Of a stretch of DNA of 64,000 bases, positions 8,449-16,459 are shown in pieces. Numbering within the stretch: position 1 is the stretch's first letter; each line of letters starts with the position of its first letter. This DNA is from Chryseobacterium sp. Leaf405 (GTDB taxonomy: Bacteria > Bacteroidota > Bacteroidia > Flavobacteriales > Weeksellaceae), in the NCBI RefSeq assembly GCF_001425355.1, contig NZ_LMQN01000015.1, positions 747,578 to 811,577 on the forward strand. The letters are read 5' to 3'. The notes beneath the pieces are model-generated. The model did not search any database and was not told where the DNA came from. It worked only from the letters and a program-made list of their open reading frames with translations. The position numbers and the translations under genes are program-made.

Positions 8449-8465
8449 TAAATATTTTCAGTAAT

Positions 8466-10310
8466 CTATTTTACCTCAACAAAATTATCTGCCAGGTTTA
8501 CATCTGCCATTCTCTCGCTGAAATCAATTCCCAATACAGACAATTGAGATTTTGTGTAAGGAACCGTAATGGTGTATTCTTTCTGTGTCCACGGCCAGTA
8601 AGGCATTGTTTTGAATTCACCGTAAGCATCCTTTTCTTTCCATGTATGCGTCATATTCATTGGAATCTGATAAGTAACGATTTTCTTATCTGATGTTATG
8701 ACACTAAAATCAATCGGCATAGGAACCTGTCCGTTATTCACCAAGGTGATGGTAGTAGACTTGGCATCGTATTTTACATCTTTAATACCGTAATCAATGG
8801 TTTTCGTCGTGTTGATCCAATAATTCTGAAACCATTTCAGATCCATCCCCGAAACTTTCTGGGCAATATGCAGAAAATCTCTGTCAGATGGGTGTTTCAT
8901 CGCCCACTGATCGTAATACTGTTTTAGGGTTTCCGCTAAATTCTGCTCTCCCATAATGTAACCCAACTCCACCAGATACAACTCTCCTTTTACGTAAGAC
9001 GCATAGGTGTAAGCCGTTCCGTTATCGTGGTGATCGCCTAGCCAGATGGCGGGCTCTTCAATCCCTTTTTTAATAAAATTTCGATATGCATTCACCGAAT
9101 TGGCAAACGGATTAGGAAGTTCTTTTGCCGGAGGAAATAATTGATTCATCACATATCCTTCCGCATAACTCGTAAATCCTTCATCCATCCACGGACGCAT
9201 CGGCTCATTGGTTGCCAACATTTGCTGATACCAGGAATGAGCGCCTTCGTGAACCATTAATCCCATTAATCCTTCAATATTTTTAGCTTCCCCTAAAATC
9301 ATGGTACACATTCCGTATTCCATTCCGCCGTCACCCCCTTGAATAAAAGCGTACGAAGGATAAATATATTTCCCGAAATGCGCGTTCATCAATTGATAAT
9401 ATTTGGTAAGATAAGGCTGAGCTTCTTCCCAAACTTTCGTTTTTTCATTATTCTGATAAACCAAGAAAACTTTTGGTCCCTGAGGAACGTCGAAACTTTT
9501 TACAATATAATCTTTGTCAGCAGCCCAGGCAAAATCCAGCATATTTTTTGCCGTCCATCTCCAAGTTGCTTTTTTATTTTTATCTGAAATAATCTTTGCA
9601 TTCATATCATAACCTTTTACTTCTGTCGGATTTTCAAGAATTCCTCCGGCTCCGATTAAATAATCTTTGTTGATTTTAATCGTTACATCAAAATCTGAAA
9701 ACGGCGCATGAAATTCTCTTCCGATATAATCGAAAGTTGCCCAACCGTCGTAGTCGTATTCTGCGATTTTAGGATACCATTGTGTCATGGTCATATCAAC
9801 CCCTTCCCTGTTGTTTCTTCCGCTTCTTCTGATCTGCTGAGGAATTACTGCATCCCAATCCATCGTGAAAGTTGTTTTAGAATTTGGTTTAATCGGTTCT
9901 GCCAGATAGACTTTCATTACTGTTTCCTGAACTTCGAACTTTAATGTTTTCCCGTTCTGTTTGATCCAGTGAATATTTTGTGCACCCTCCTCCTCTTTCG
10001 GAATTGAAGCCAATCTTGAAATCCCGTCTTTCTGCAATCTTGAATCCCCGTTTTTCCCTTGTCCGGCAACCCTTTGATCCATCATGGAATTCGGTTTGAA
10101 GGCATTCCAATACAAATGATAATAAACGACATTCAATTCGTCCGGTGAGTTGTTGGTATATTCTAATGTTTGATTTCCCTGATAAGTAAATTTTTCAGCG
10201 TTCACATCAATATCCATCTTGTACTTCGCACTCTGCTGATAATAAGCTCCTTGTTGAGCATGAAATTGTGAAATGATAAACGCAAATAGGATTGCAACCG
10301 ATTTTTTCAT
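8466..10310 (-). CDS. M1-family metallopeptidase (aminopeptidase N-like)
   Basis: 614 aa, with a signal peptide of about 18 residues ending FHAQ. It removes N-terminal residues from peptides, probably in the periplasm. Zinc site: HEGAH near residue 354 and the downstream Glu in DEGFT near 376, giving HExxH-18-E. The substrate-binding GAMEN motif appears as GGMEYG, a variant common in bacterial M1 outliers. The N-terminal beta-saddle domain (about 20-250) and a C-terminal beta-sandwich tail are visible. A terminator follows the stop. Confidence 0.88.
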   Translation of the reverse strand: MKKSVAILFAFIISQFHAQQGAYYQQSAKYKMDIDVNAEKFTYQGNQTLEYTNNSPDELNVVYYHLYWNAFKPNSMMDQRVAGQGKNGDSRLQKDGISRLASIPKEEEGAQNIHWIKQNGKTLKFEVQETVMKVYLAEPIKPNSKTTFTMDWDAVIPQQIRRSGRNNREGVDMTMTQWYPKIAEYDYDGWATFDYIGREFHAPFSDFDVTIKINKDYLIGAGGILENPTEVKGYDMNAKIISDKNKKATWRWTAKNMLDFAWAADKDYIVKSFDVPQGPKVFLVYQNNEKTKVWEEAQPYLTKYYQLMNAHFGKYIYPSYAFIQGGDGGMEYGMCTMILGEAKNIEGLMGLMVHEGAHSWYQQMLATNEPMRPWMDEGFTSYAEGYVMNQLFPPAKELPNPFANSVNAYRNFIKKGIEEPAIWLGDHHDNGTAYTYASYVKGELYLVELGYIMGEQNLAETLKQYYDQWAMKHPSDRDFLHIAQKVSGMDLKWFQNYWINTTKTIDYGIKDVKYDAKSTTITLVNNGQVPMPIDFSVITSDKKIVTYQIPMNMTHTWKEKDAYGEFKTMPYWPWTQKEYTITVPYTKSQLSVLGIDFSERMADVNLADNFVEVK

Positions 10311-10350
10311 TTAAAATTTTATTTTTCTAAAGATAAGTATTTAAAATAAA

Positions 10351-10375
10351 AGCCTCAAATGCAACATCTGAGGCT
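10351..10375 (-). terminator. terminator of DUF6909-like gene
   Basis: An 11-bp stem with one mismatch, 10351-10361 with 10365-10375 (AGCCTCA/TGAGGCT core), is followed on the minus strand by TTTTATTTTA. It lies between the DUF6909-like stop and the M1 peptidase start, so the two minus-strand genes are separate transcripts. Confidence 0.75.
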
Positions 10376-10397
10376 ATATTCAATTTAAAAGTAAGTT

Positions 10398-12083
10398 TTA
10401 AGAAAAAAGTTCTTTTTTACCGCTTCGTAAAATCTTTTCTAAGATTCTCAAGGTAATTAAATACGTCGGTTTTACACCAGTTAATCCCAATCCACCAGAA
10501 GAAAGCGTACTTCCCGTTTCCAAAGGATTATCCGAAGCATAATACGCATACATCACAAACAGATCCGGTGAAATGTGATGTCTGATTTTAGAAGCTACCT
10601 GAATAGCTTTCTGGTAATGTGCCCCTTCCATTTCCAGTCCGATGGCTTTCCATGAAGTATTCATAAAATAAGAAAGAATATCTCTATTCTGCAATGAAGT
10701 TCCTAAAACCGTAATCATCGGTCCTTCGAAAGCTTTTAATTCATCATCTTTAAAATCATCTAATTTCAAAGCATTCTCAAACGGATAATTATCTGCCGTT
10801 CCTTCAAAAATATGTGAAGTCGGAATCATGATGTCCCCTTTTCCGCCTGAAAGAATTCCTGCTTTACCCATAATAGAAACAGATTTTACTTTCATCATAT
10901 AAACTTCTCCCTTCTGCTCAAATGGTCTCAACAATTCATCCATCACTTCATACGCCTGCTCTCCGAATGCATAATCGAAAACCATGATCACATCGTCTCC
11001 GTCGTATTTTATATGACCGAAAGGAGTATTTTTAAGATTTGTTTTGCTTAAATCAATGATCTGGACATCAATATTACTTCCGCTCTTATCATTAATATAG
11101 ATCATGCCTTCTTCTAAGGCGTATTTTGAAACTTTGTCGCGAAGTTCTTTTTTATCAGAAATATCTCCGTATAATTTGTAATCTACGTCTTTCGGATCTT
11201 TTTTCTTTAAAGCGTCATTGGCATACAGCATATTTTTCACGGAGTGCATATTGGCAGAAATAATATGCAGCGGACGCATGTGAAGATTGTTTTCAAATAA
11301 AACTTCTTTCACTTTATTCGCCCATTTTTCACCGAAATAATGGTGTCCTACTCTTTCCTTTAATATGGCACTGAAATGAATTTCTCTTTCTCGTGTCTGT
11401 TTTGCATCCTCCAGACTTACTTTTCCCAAGTTGTAGATGATCTTGAATAAACGGTCAGGATTATTATCGTCTCCGAAAGTATTGTAAGCATTCAGCGTTT
11501 CTTCAAAAGTTCTTCCTATTAAAGAAGATAAATGAATCAAAGCAACCTCTTTTTCTTTTCTGCTGAATTTTTTTTCGCCTTTTACGACTTCTTCAATAAT
11601 TTTGAAAGCACGTGTCGGTTTCCAGTTTTCTTCCTGATTGAAAGCTAGATTTCTGATTTTATCGGCTTCTATAAATAAAAAGGTAAGGTGGGTAAGAATA
11701 TCATAAATTTCAGAACGCCCCAAAAGAACCTCAATATTCATCTGGTGCTCATCGATTCTGTAACAGTTTCTTCTTCTTTTTTTAGGAACAATCGGTTCGA
11801 AACTTCCTTTATCAAAACCTTCGTCTGAAGTCAGATGAATGAAGGCACATTCTTCAATACCTTCTGGAAGTCTGTCTAAAACATACATCAAACCATCTAG
11901 CTCCAATTTGCTTGGAATACTCATGGTACCGTAAATTTCCGGATTGATCGTCTTCAACAAACTTCTAATGCTTTCTCCTGAAACCCCTCCTGGCTTGAAA
12001 AAACCTCTATAAAACAAGTGTCTCATAGATATGTATAGTCTTTCAATGGCCTCGGTAGTTTCTCTTGCTCTAGAATTTGTCAT
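10398..12083 (-). CDS. DUF6909-type protein with phosphorylase-like C-terminus
   Basis: 561 aa, cytosolic, no signal. I recall it as a conserved Bacteroidota protein (DUF6909) without a known role. Residues 1-330 are mainly helical and basic. Residues about 330-550 read like the nucleoside phosphorylase/AMP nucleosidase fold: repeated GxxGDIMIPTSH, MITVLGTSLQNRD, and GLEMEGAHYQKA, where EMEG is the typical nucleoside-contacting glutamate motif, followed by VMYAYYASDNPL. So a nucleosidase or nucleotide-binding role is plausible. That part is inference from motifs. It is divergent from glnN. Confidence 0.7.
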   Translation of the reverse strand: MTNSRARETTEAIERLYISMRHLFYRGFFKPGGVSGESIRSLLKTINPEIYGTMSIPSKLELDGLMYVLDRLPEGIEECAFIHLTSDEGFDKGSFEPIVPKKRRRNCYRIDEHQMNIEVLLGRSEIYDILTHLTFLFIEADKIRNLAFNQEENWKPTRAFKIIEEVVKGEKKFSRKEKEVALIHLSSLIGRTFEETLNAYNTFGDDNNPDRLFKIIYNLGKVSLEDAKQTREREIHFSAILKERVGHHYFGEKWANKVKEVLFENNLHMRPLHIISANMHSVKNMLYANDALKKKDPKDVDYKLYGDISDKKELRDKVSKYALEEGMIYINDKSGSNIDVQIIDLSKTNLKNTPFGHIKYDGDDVIMVFDYAFGEQAYEVMDELLRPFEQKGEVYMMKVKSVSIMGKAGILSGGKGDIMIPTSHIFEGTADNYPFENALKLDDFKDDELKAFEGPMITVLGTSLQNRDILSYFMNTSWKAIGLEMEGAHYQKAIQVASKIRHHISPDLFVMYAYYASDNPLETGSTLSSGGLGLTGVKPTYLITLRILEKILRSGKKELFS

Positions 12084-12321
12084 ATATTAAAATTTTTATA
12101 AAAAGTCTGCTAAGTTACGAAAAATATATTTAATTTATTAATTCACTAAAAATCAAACAGATAATCATTAAACTCGAATACTGATATGCTTTTTAAAATT
12201 AATATATATTGAGTTATGGAGAAAGGAATTCAGAATAAATTTTCTTCACATTAAAAACAATAATCTTGTCCACTCTTTTTAATTATCAAATCATTGTTTA
12301 AAATTTAGTTAAATTTCACAA

Positions 12322-12343
12322 TACCCCTTAAATTTTAAGGGTA
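12322..12343. promoter_or_regulatory. palindrome upstream of glnN, candidate operator
   Basis: TACCCCTTAAA (12322-12332), one T, then TTTAAGGGTA (12334-12343) form an inverted repeat with one extra C. It ends 26 bases before the -7 box, so it would overlap or abut the -33 region of the glnN promoter. A regulator of nitrogen assimilation could bind here; this is inferred from position only. Confidence 0.45.
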
Positions 12344-12369
12344 AAAATATTTTCGATTCATTTTTTTTG

Positions 12370-12377
12370 TAAATTTG
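12370..12377 (+). promoter_or_regulatory. glnN promoter -7 box
   Basis: TAAATTTG is an exact match to TAnnTTTG, 20 bases before the glnN ATG. A clear -33 TTG at the normal spacing is not visible, which may mean activator dependence. Confidence 0.6.
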
Positions 12378-12397
12378 CCCCGTAAAAATTAACCTAT

Positions 12398-14593
12398 ATG
12401 TCAACTTTAAGATTCAAAGCGTTAGAAACTTTACCATTTAAGGACTTTAGAAGAGATAACTCGGTTGAAGTTCCTGTAAAATTGTCAGAATTATTCTGCC
12501 AGAATGTTTTCTCAGAAGAAACAATGAGAGAATATTTAACAAAAGAAGCATTCCAATCTATTTTGGATGCGATGAAAAAAGGAACTAAAATCCAAAGACA
12601 CATTGCAGATCAGGTAGCAGTTGCTATGAAAGACTGGGCAATGAGCAAAGGAGTAACTCACTATACTCACTGGTTTCAGCCTTTGACAGGAACGACTGCA
12701 GAAAAGCACGACTCTTTCTTCACACCCATCGAAGGAGGCAGAGCAATCGAAAGATTCAGCGGAAACTTATTGATTCAGCAGGAGCCGGATGCATCTTCTT
12801 TCCCGAACGGAGGAATCAGAAACACTTTCGAAGCAAGAGGTTATACTGCTTGGGATCCTACATCTCCGGCATTCATTATGGGAACTACATTATGTATTCC
12901 TTCTATTTTTATCTCTTATACAGGAGAAACTTTAGATTATAAAGCACCTCTCTTAAGAGCTTTGAATGCTGTAGACGAAGCTGCAACGAGTGTAATGCAG
13001 TATTTCGACAAAAACGTAACAAAAGTAACTCCTACTTTAGGTTGGGAGCAAGAATATTTTTTGGTTGATTCAGCATTGTTTCAATCTCGTCCGGATTTGG
13101 TTTTAACAGGTAAAACTTTATTAGGGCATTCTCCTGCAAAAGGGCAGCAATTGGATGACCATTATTTCGGTTCAATTCCTACAAGAGTCATGAATTTCAT
13201 GAAAGAGCTGGAAGTTGAATGTATGAAATTGGGAATTCCTGTAACAACAAGACACAACGAAGTTGCACCAAACCAATTTGAGTTAGCTCCAATGTTTGAA
13301 GAAGTAAACGTTGCCGTAGATCACAACTCTTTGTTGATGGATGTTATGGCAAGAATTGCTCACAGACACCATTTCCATATTTTATTCCACGAAAAACCAT
13401 TCGCAGGCGTAAACGGAAGCGGAAAGCACAACAACTGGTCTTTGGCAACTGATACAGGGGAAAACCTATTAAGCCCGGGGAAAAATCCTAAGAAAAACTT
13501 ACAGTTCTTAACATTCTTCGTTAATACAATTAAAGCGGTTTACGAATACGCCGACCTTTTAAGAGCAAGTATCGCATCTGCAAGCAACGACCACAGATTG
13601 GGTGCCAACGAAGCTCCACCGGCAATTATTTCTGTATTTATCGGAAGTCAGTTGTTCAGAGTTTTGGAAGAGCTTGAAAAAGTAACGGAAGGAAAACTTT
13701 CTCCAGACGAAAAAACAGATTTAAAACTGAATGTAGTAGGAAAAATTCCTGAAATTTTGTTGGATAATACTGATAGAAACAGAACTTCTCCATTTGCATT
13801 TACAGGAAATAAATTCGAGATCAGAGCAGTTGGATCTTCTGCAAACTGTGCAGAATCCATGACAGTAATGAACACAATTGCCGCAAAACAATTAGGTGAT
13901 TTCAAAAAAGAAGTTGATGCTTTAATTGAAACCGGTCTTAAAAAAGACGAAGCTATCTTCAACGTATTAAGAGAATACATCAAACAGTGTAAAAGCATTA
14001 TGTTTGAGGGTGACGGATATTCTGACGACTGGGCATTGGAAGCAGAAAAAAGAGGGTTAAACAACTTAAAAACTACTCCTGAAGCACTTAAACAGGAAAT
14101 GGATCAAAAGTTCCTTGATCTTTACGAAGAAATGGGAATCTTCAATCACAGAGAAGTTGAGGCTAGAAACGAAATCAAATTAGAAAAATATTCTACAGTT
14201 ATCGATATTGAAGCAAGAGTTTTAAGTGACATCGCAAGAAACCACATTATTCCTTCTGCTTTAAAATATCAAAACAGATTAATTGAGAACGTAAAAGGTC
14301 TTAAAGAAATCTTCGGAGATAAAGAATTCAAAACATTGGCAAAAGAGCAAATGAGCCTGATTACTCATATTTCTGAAAATGTTTCTACTATTAAATTAGG
14401 TGTTGAAGATTTGATTACAGCAAGAGAAGCAGCAAAAGCAGTATCTGAAAGCCAAACGCAGGCAGAAGACTACTGTAATAAAGTTAAGCCGCTATTCGAC
14501 GTTATCAGAGAAGCTTCAGACAATCTTGAAATGATGGTTGATGATGAGCTTTGGCCAATGACCAAATACAGAGAAATGTTATTTACAAAGTAA
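12398..14593 (+). CDS. glnN: glutamine synthetase type III
   Basis: 731 aa, the length of GSIII and far longer than GSI (about 470). It makes glutamine from glutamate, ammonia and ATP in the cytoplasm. The GSIII-specific N-terminal region begins PFKDFRRDNSVEVPVKLSEL. Catalytic motifs include the Glu-rich WEQEYFLVD strand, NEVAPNQFELAP near residue 285, and GSGKHNNWSLAT near residue 340. The C-terminal helical extension is complete. It stands alone with its own promoter, a palindrome near the -33 region, and a strong terminator, so it is probably regulated by nitrogen supply. Confidence 0.95.
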   Translation: MSTLRFKALETLPFKDFRRDNSVEVPVKLSELFCQNVFSEETMREYLTKEAFQSILDAMKKGTKIQRHIADQVAVAMKDWAMSKGVTHYTHWFQPLTGTTAEKHDSFFTPIEGGRAIERFSGNLLIQQEPDASSFPNGGIRNTFEARGYTAWDPTSPAFIMGTTLCIPSIFISYTGETLDYKAPLLRALNAVDEAATSVMQYFDKNVTKVTPTLGWEQEYFLVDSALFQSRPDLVLTGKTLLGHSPAKGQQLDDHYFGSIPTRVMNFMKELEVECMKLGIPVTTRHNEVAPNQFELAPMFEEVNVAVDHNSLLMDVMARIAHRHHFHILFHEKPFAGVNGSGKHNNWSLATDTGENLLSPGKNPKKNLQFLTFFVNTIKAVYEYADLLRASIASASNDHRLGANEAPPAIISVFIGSQLFRVLEELEKVTEGKLSPDEKTDLKLNVVGKIPEILLDNTDRNRTSPFAFTGNKFEIRAVGSSANCAESMTVMNTIAAKQLGDFKKEVDALIETGLKKDEAIFNVLREYIKQCKSIMFEGDGYSDDWALEAEKRGLNNLKTTPEALKQEMDQKFLDLYEEMGIFNHREVEARNEIKLEKYSTVIDIEARVLSDIARNHIIPSALKYQNRLIENVKGLKEIFGDKEFKTLAKEQMSLITHISENVSTIKLGVEDLITAREAAKAVSESQTQAEDYCNKVKPLFDVIREASDNLEMMVDDELWPMTKYREMLFTK

Positions 14594-14617
14594 CATTTGT
14601 AAAGTTCCATATTAGTG

Positions 14618-14650
14618 AAACTCCTCGATTTTATCGGGGAGTTTTTTTAT
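14618..14650 (+). terminator. glnN terminator
   Basis: A 12-bp stem with one G-T pair, 14618-14629 with 14633-14644 (ACTCC...GGAGT), has a 3-nt loop and is followed by seven T in all. Confidence 0.85.
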
Positions 14651-14719
14651 TTTATTTTGAAATCAAGTTTTCGTTTTTATGTTGAAAAATATGTCTAAAA
14701 GTAAATAGTAGAGTTAACT

Positions 14720-14770
14720 ATGAAAAACAGGCTAATAATCAATCTTTTATTAACAGTATTTACGAATTGA
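14720..14770 (+). pseudogene. possible remnant of a secreted-protein gene
   Basis: Sixteen codons from ATG to TGA encode MKNRLIINLLLTVFTN, the layout of a signal peptide start (Lys/Arg then a Leu/Ile/Val core) cut off by a stop. About 80 bases later comes a terminator with no other gene to serve. It could be a decayed gene, a genuine tiny membrane peptide, or chance. Confidence 0.25.
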
Positions 14771-14847
14771 TTTATTAAATAAATTTCAATAAAGATCTGT
14801 TGATAGGAAGCATCTATAATAATTATGTTAAAGAATCTTAATAAAAA

Positions 14848-14893
14848 AAACCGCAGACTTGCCTAAAATAGGGAGTTGCGGTTTGTTTTTTTT
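14848..14893 (+). terminator. orphan hairpin terminator
   Basis: AAACCGCA (14848-14855) pairs with TGCGGTTT (14877-14884), an 8-bp stem with a 21-nt loop, then GTTTTTTTTT. No annotated gene ends just upstream; it may mark the end of a small RNA or of the remnant at 14720. Confidence 0.6.
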
Positions 14894-14976
14894 TAACATA
14901 AGTAAAAATTACGTTAAAAAGTGTTAAAATAAGAACCTGACAATTATCATATCAAGGCTCTTTTACGAGGAATACA

Positions 14977-14984
14977 TACTTTTG
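14977..14984 (+). promoter_or_regulatory. promoter box of NlpC/P60 gene
   Basis: TACTTTTG matches TAnnTTTG. It lies 51 bases before the ATG; no good -33 TTG is seen. Confidence 0.45.
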
Positions 14985-15035
14985 TAATGCTTTTGAAAAA
15001 TACTATCCTTTTTTAACACGTTTAATCAAATATAT

Positions 15036-15749
15036 ATGAAGAAAAGAGTTTTGTTTTATTTAGTCGCTATAGTTTCTACAGTTTCGTTACAATCTTGCGC
15101 TACAAACTATGTAGCATCAAAACCAGCAACTTATGCTAAAGAATACAAAACAGATGCCAAAGTTGCTTCATTATCAACAACCGTTACAGAGCGTGATAAA
15201 CAACAGTTAATCAACTCTTTCCTTGCTGAAAAGGCAGTTTCTTTAAACAATGCAAAAAATGCAATCAAAAATTCTGAGATTGCTAAATCTATAAGACATA
15301 ATACAACAATCGACAACATCTTAACTGAGGCTCAGACTTATCTTGGAACTCCTTACAGATACGGAGGAATGACAAGAAACGGTATCGACTGTTCAGCATT
15401 TGTTCTTTCAGTATTCGGTGCTGCGGCAGGGCTTAGCTTACCAAGAGTAGCAGCTTCTCAGTCTCAGGAAGGAGAAAGCATCGAGAAAGAAAAACTTCAG
15501 AAGGGAGATTTAATTTTCTTTTCTCACGGAAGAAGAATTTCTCACGTAGGTATCGTAGAAAGTGTAACTGAAGAGGGAGAAGTGAAATTTATTCACGCTG
15601 CCACGTCAAAAGGAGTAATGGTTTCTTCATTAAATGATTCTTATTGGGGACCAAAATATAGATTCGGAAAGAGAATTATTAATGAGAACGGAGAAGCTTA
15701 CAATAATCTTGCAACGACAACTCCGGCATCAAGCGCAACAAATTTTTAA
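15036..15749 (+). CDS. NlpC/P60 peptidoglycan hydrolase, lipoprotein
   Basis: 237 aa. A lipoprotein signal with lipobox LQSC (Cys about residue 21) places it in the envelope. The NlpC/P60 domain covers about 95-215. The catalytic Cys is in GIDCSAF near residue 118, His in SHVGIVES near 169, and a third polar residue in FIHAATS near 186. The FLAEKAVSLNNAKNAIKN region before it is a helical linker. It probably cleaves D-glutamyl-diaminopimelate bonds in the cell wall. Own promoter and terminator, so monocistronic. Confidence 0.88.
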   Translation: MKKRVLFYLVAIVSTVSLQSCATNYVASKPATYAKEYKTDAKVASLSTTVTERDKQQLINSFLAEKAVSLNNAKNAIKNSEIAKSIRHNTTIDNILTEAQTYLGTPYRYGGMTRNGIDCSAFVLSVFGAAAGLSLPRVAASQSQEGESIEKEKLQKGDLIFFSHGRRISHVGIVESVTEEGEVKFIHAATSKGVMVSSLNDSYWGPKYRFGKRIINENGEAYNNLATTTPASSATNF

Positions 15750-15773
15750 TTTAAATAATTGATTCAAATAATG

Positions 15774-15803
15774 AAACCATCAGCAATCCTGATGGTTTTT
15801 TTA
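15774..15803 (+). terminator. terminator of NlpC/P60 gene
   Basis: A 10-bp stem, 15774-15783 with 15789-15798 (AAACCATCAG/CTGATGGTTT), has a 5-nt loop, and the T-tract runs past 15800. Confidence 0.8.
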
Positions 15804-15828
15804 TTTTGTGTAAATGTGTAGTTTGTTA

Positions 15829-16410
15829 TTAAGAGTTCTTATCAATTTCAATATCGAATACGTTCAATAGACCATGAACTTCTAAAAGGGAAAATTTAGC
15901 CTTTTTAAGCCTATTTTGAGAAGGACTTATGGAATAGTTAACCGAAGTTCGGAAATCAGTTTTTTCAAGGTTGGTGCGATCGAAAACAGCCCCGGACAAA
16001 TCACAGCCACTAACCAATGCGCCTGATATATCACATTCAGAAAAATCAACTTCAATTAATTTTGAATTTTTAAACTGAGTCTTTTTAATCGTGGTTTTAT
16101 AAAAAACAGAATTATTCAAAATACATCCGTCAAATCTGAATGACATTCCGAAATCATTACAATCGTTAAAATGAAGTCCGAGCATTTTACTGTCTTTGAA
16201 AACAACGTCACGAAAAGCAGTTTGCGAAAGTTTTACCATAGATAAGTTGCATCCGATAAATTCACAATCATTAAAATTAAACCCTGAAAGATCCGTATAT
16301 TCAAAATTACAGTGCAGGAAAGTACAGTTTCCGTATTCTCCTTTTTCTAAAGGCTGTTGCGTAAAATCTATTTTGTCGAAACTTTGATCGTGAATGGATG
16401 TTTCTTTCAT
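15829..16410 (-). CDS. pentapeptide-repeat protein
   Basis: 193 aa, cytosolic. From about residue 30 to 150 the sequence follows the A(D/N)LxF five-residue cycle (for example CTFLHCNFEYTDLSGFNFNDCEF, then SKLIEVDFSECDISGALVSGCDLSGAVF), which makes a right-handed square beta-helix. Some members mimic DNA and protect gyrase; others have no known role. There is no EF-hand or kinase domain to narrow it down. It starts 49 bases after rodA on the same strand and may be the last gene of the mre operon, but a functional link is not evident. Confidence 0.8.
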   Translation of the reverse strand: MKETSIHDQSFDKIDFTQQPLEKGEYGNCTFLHCNFEYTDLSGFNFNDCEFIGCNLSMVKLSQTAFRDVVFKDSKMLGLHFNDCNDFGMSFRFDGCILNNSVFYKTTIKKTQFKNSKLIEVDFSECDISGALVSGCDLSGAVFDRTNLEKTDFRTSVNYSISPSQNRLKKAKFSLLEVHGLLNVFDIEIDKNS

Positions 16411-16459
16411 ACAATTTTATTGATGAGGTTCGTTTAAGTTGAAGATTTAATGATAATTT

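Larger units (their letters stand above)
8151..8465. other. 315-bp convergent intergenic region
   Basis: It lies between the M23 and M1 peptidase genes. No ORF is supported. It holds AT-rich imperfect repeats built on TGTTTTAAACAAAA (copies at 8203-8216 and 8286-8299, with a weaker variant around 8240-8265) and a bidirectional terminator at 8416-8448. Confidence 0.6.
12084..12397. other. 314-bp divergent regulatory region
   Basis: It lies between the DUF6909-like gene (minus) and glnN (plus). No ORF is supported. It is AT-rich, with a long near-perfect palindrome at 12322-12343 and a TAAATTTG promoter box for glnN at 12370-12377. I see no clear minus-strand box. Confidence 0.6.
14594..15035. 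other. 442-bp intergenic region with gene remnant
   Basis: It starts with the glnN terminator (14618-14650). A 16-codon ORF at 14720-14770 reads like a signal peptide with no mature protein. A second, orphan terminator follows at 14848-14893 and then a promoter for the NlpC/P60 gene at 14977-14984. The rest is AT-rich without visible structure. Confidence 0.55.

Noticed and set aside
13648..14064. 138-aa reverse ORF in glnN
   Set aside because: Antisense shadow of a highly conserved enzyme; Ser/Phe-rich pattern typical of reverse frames.
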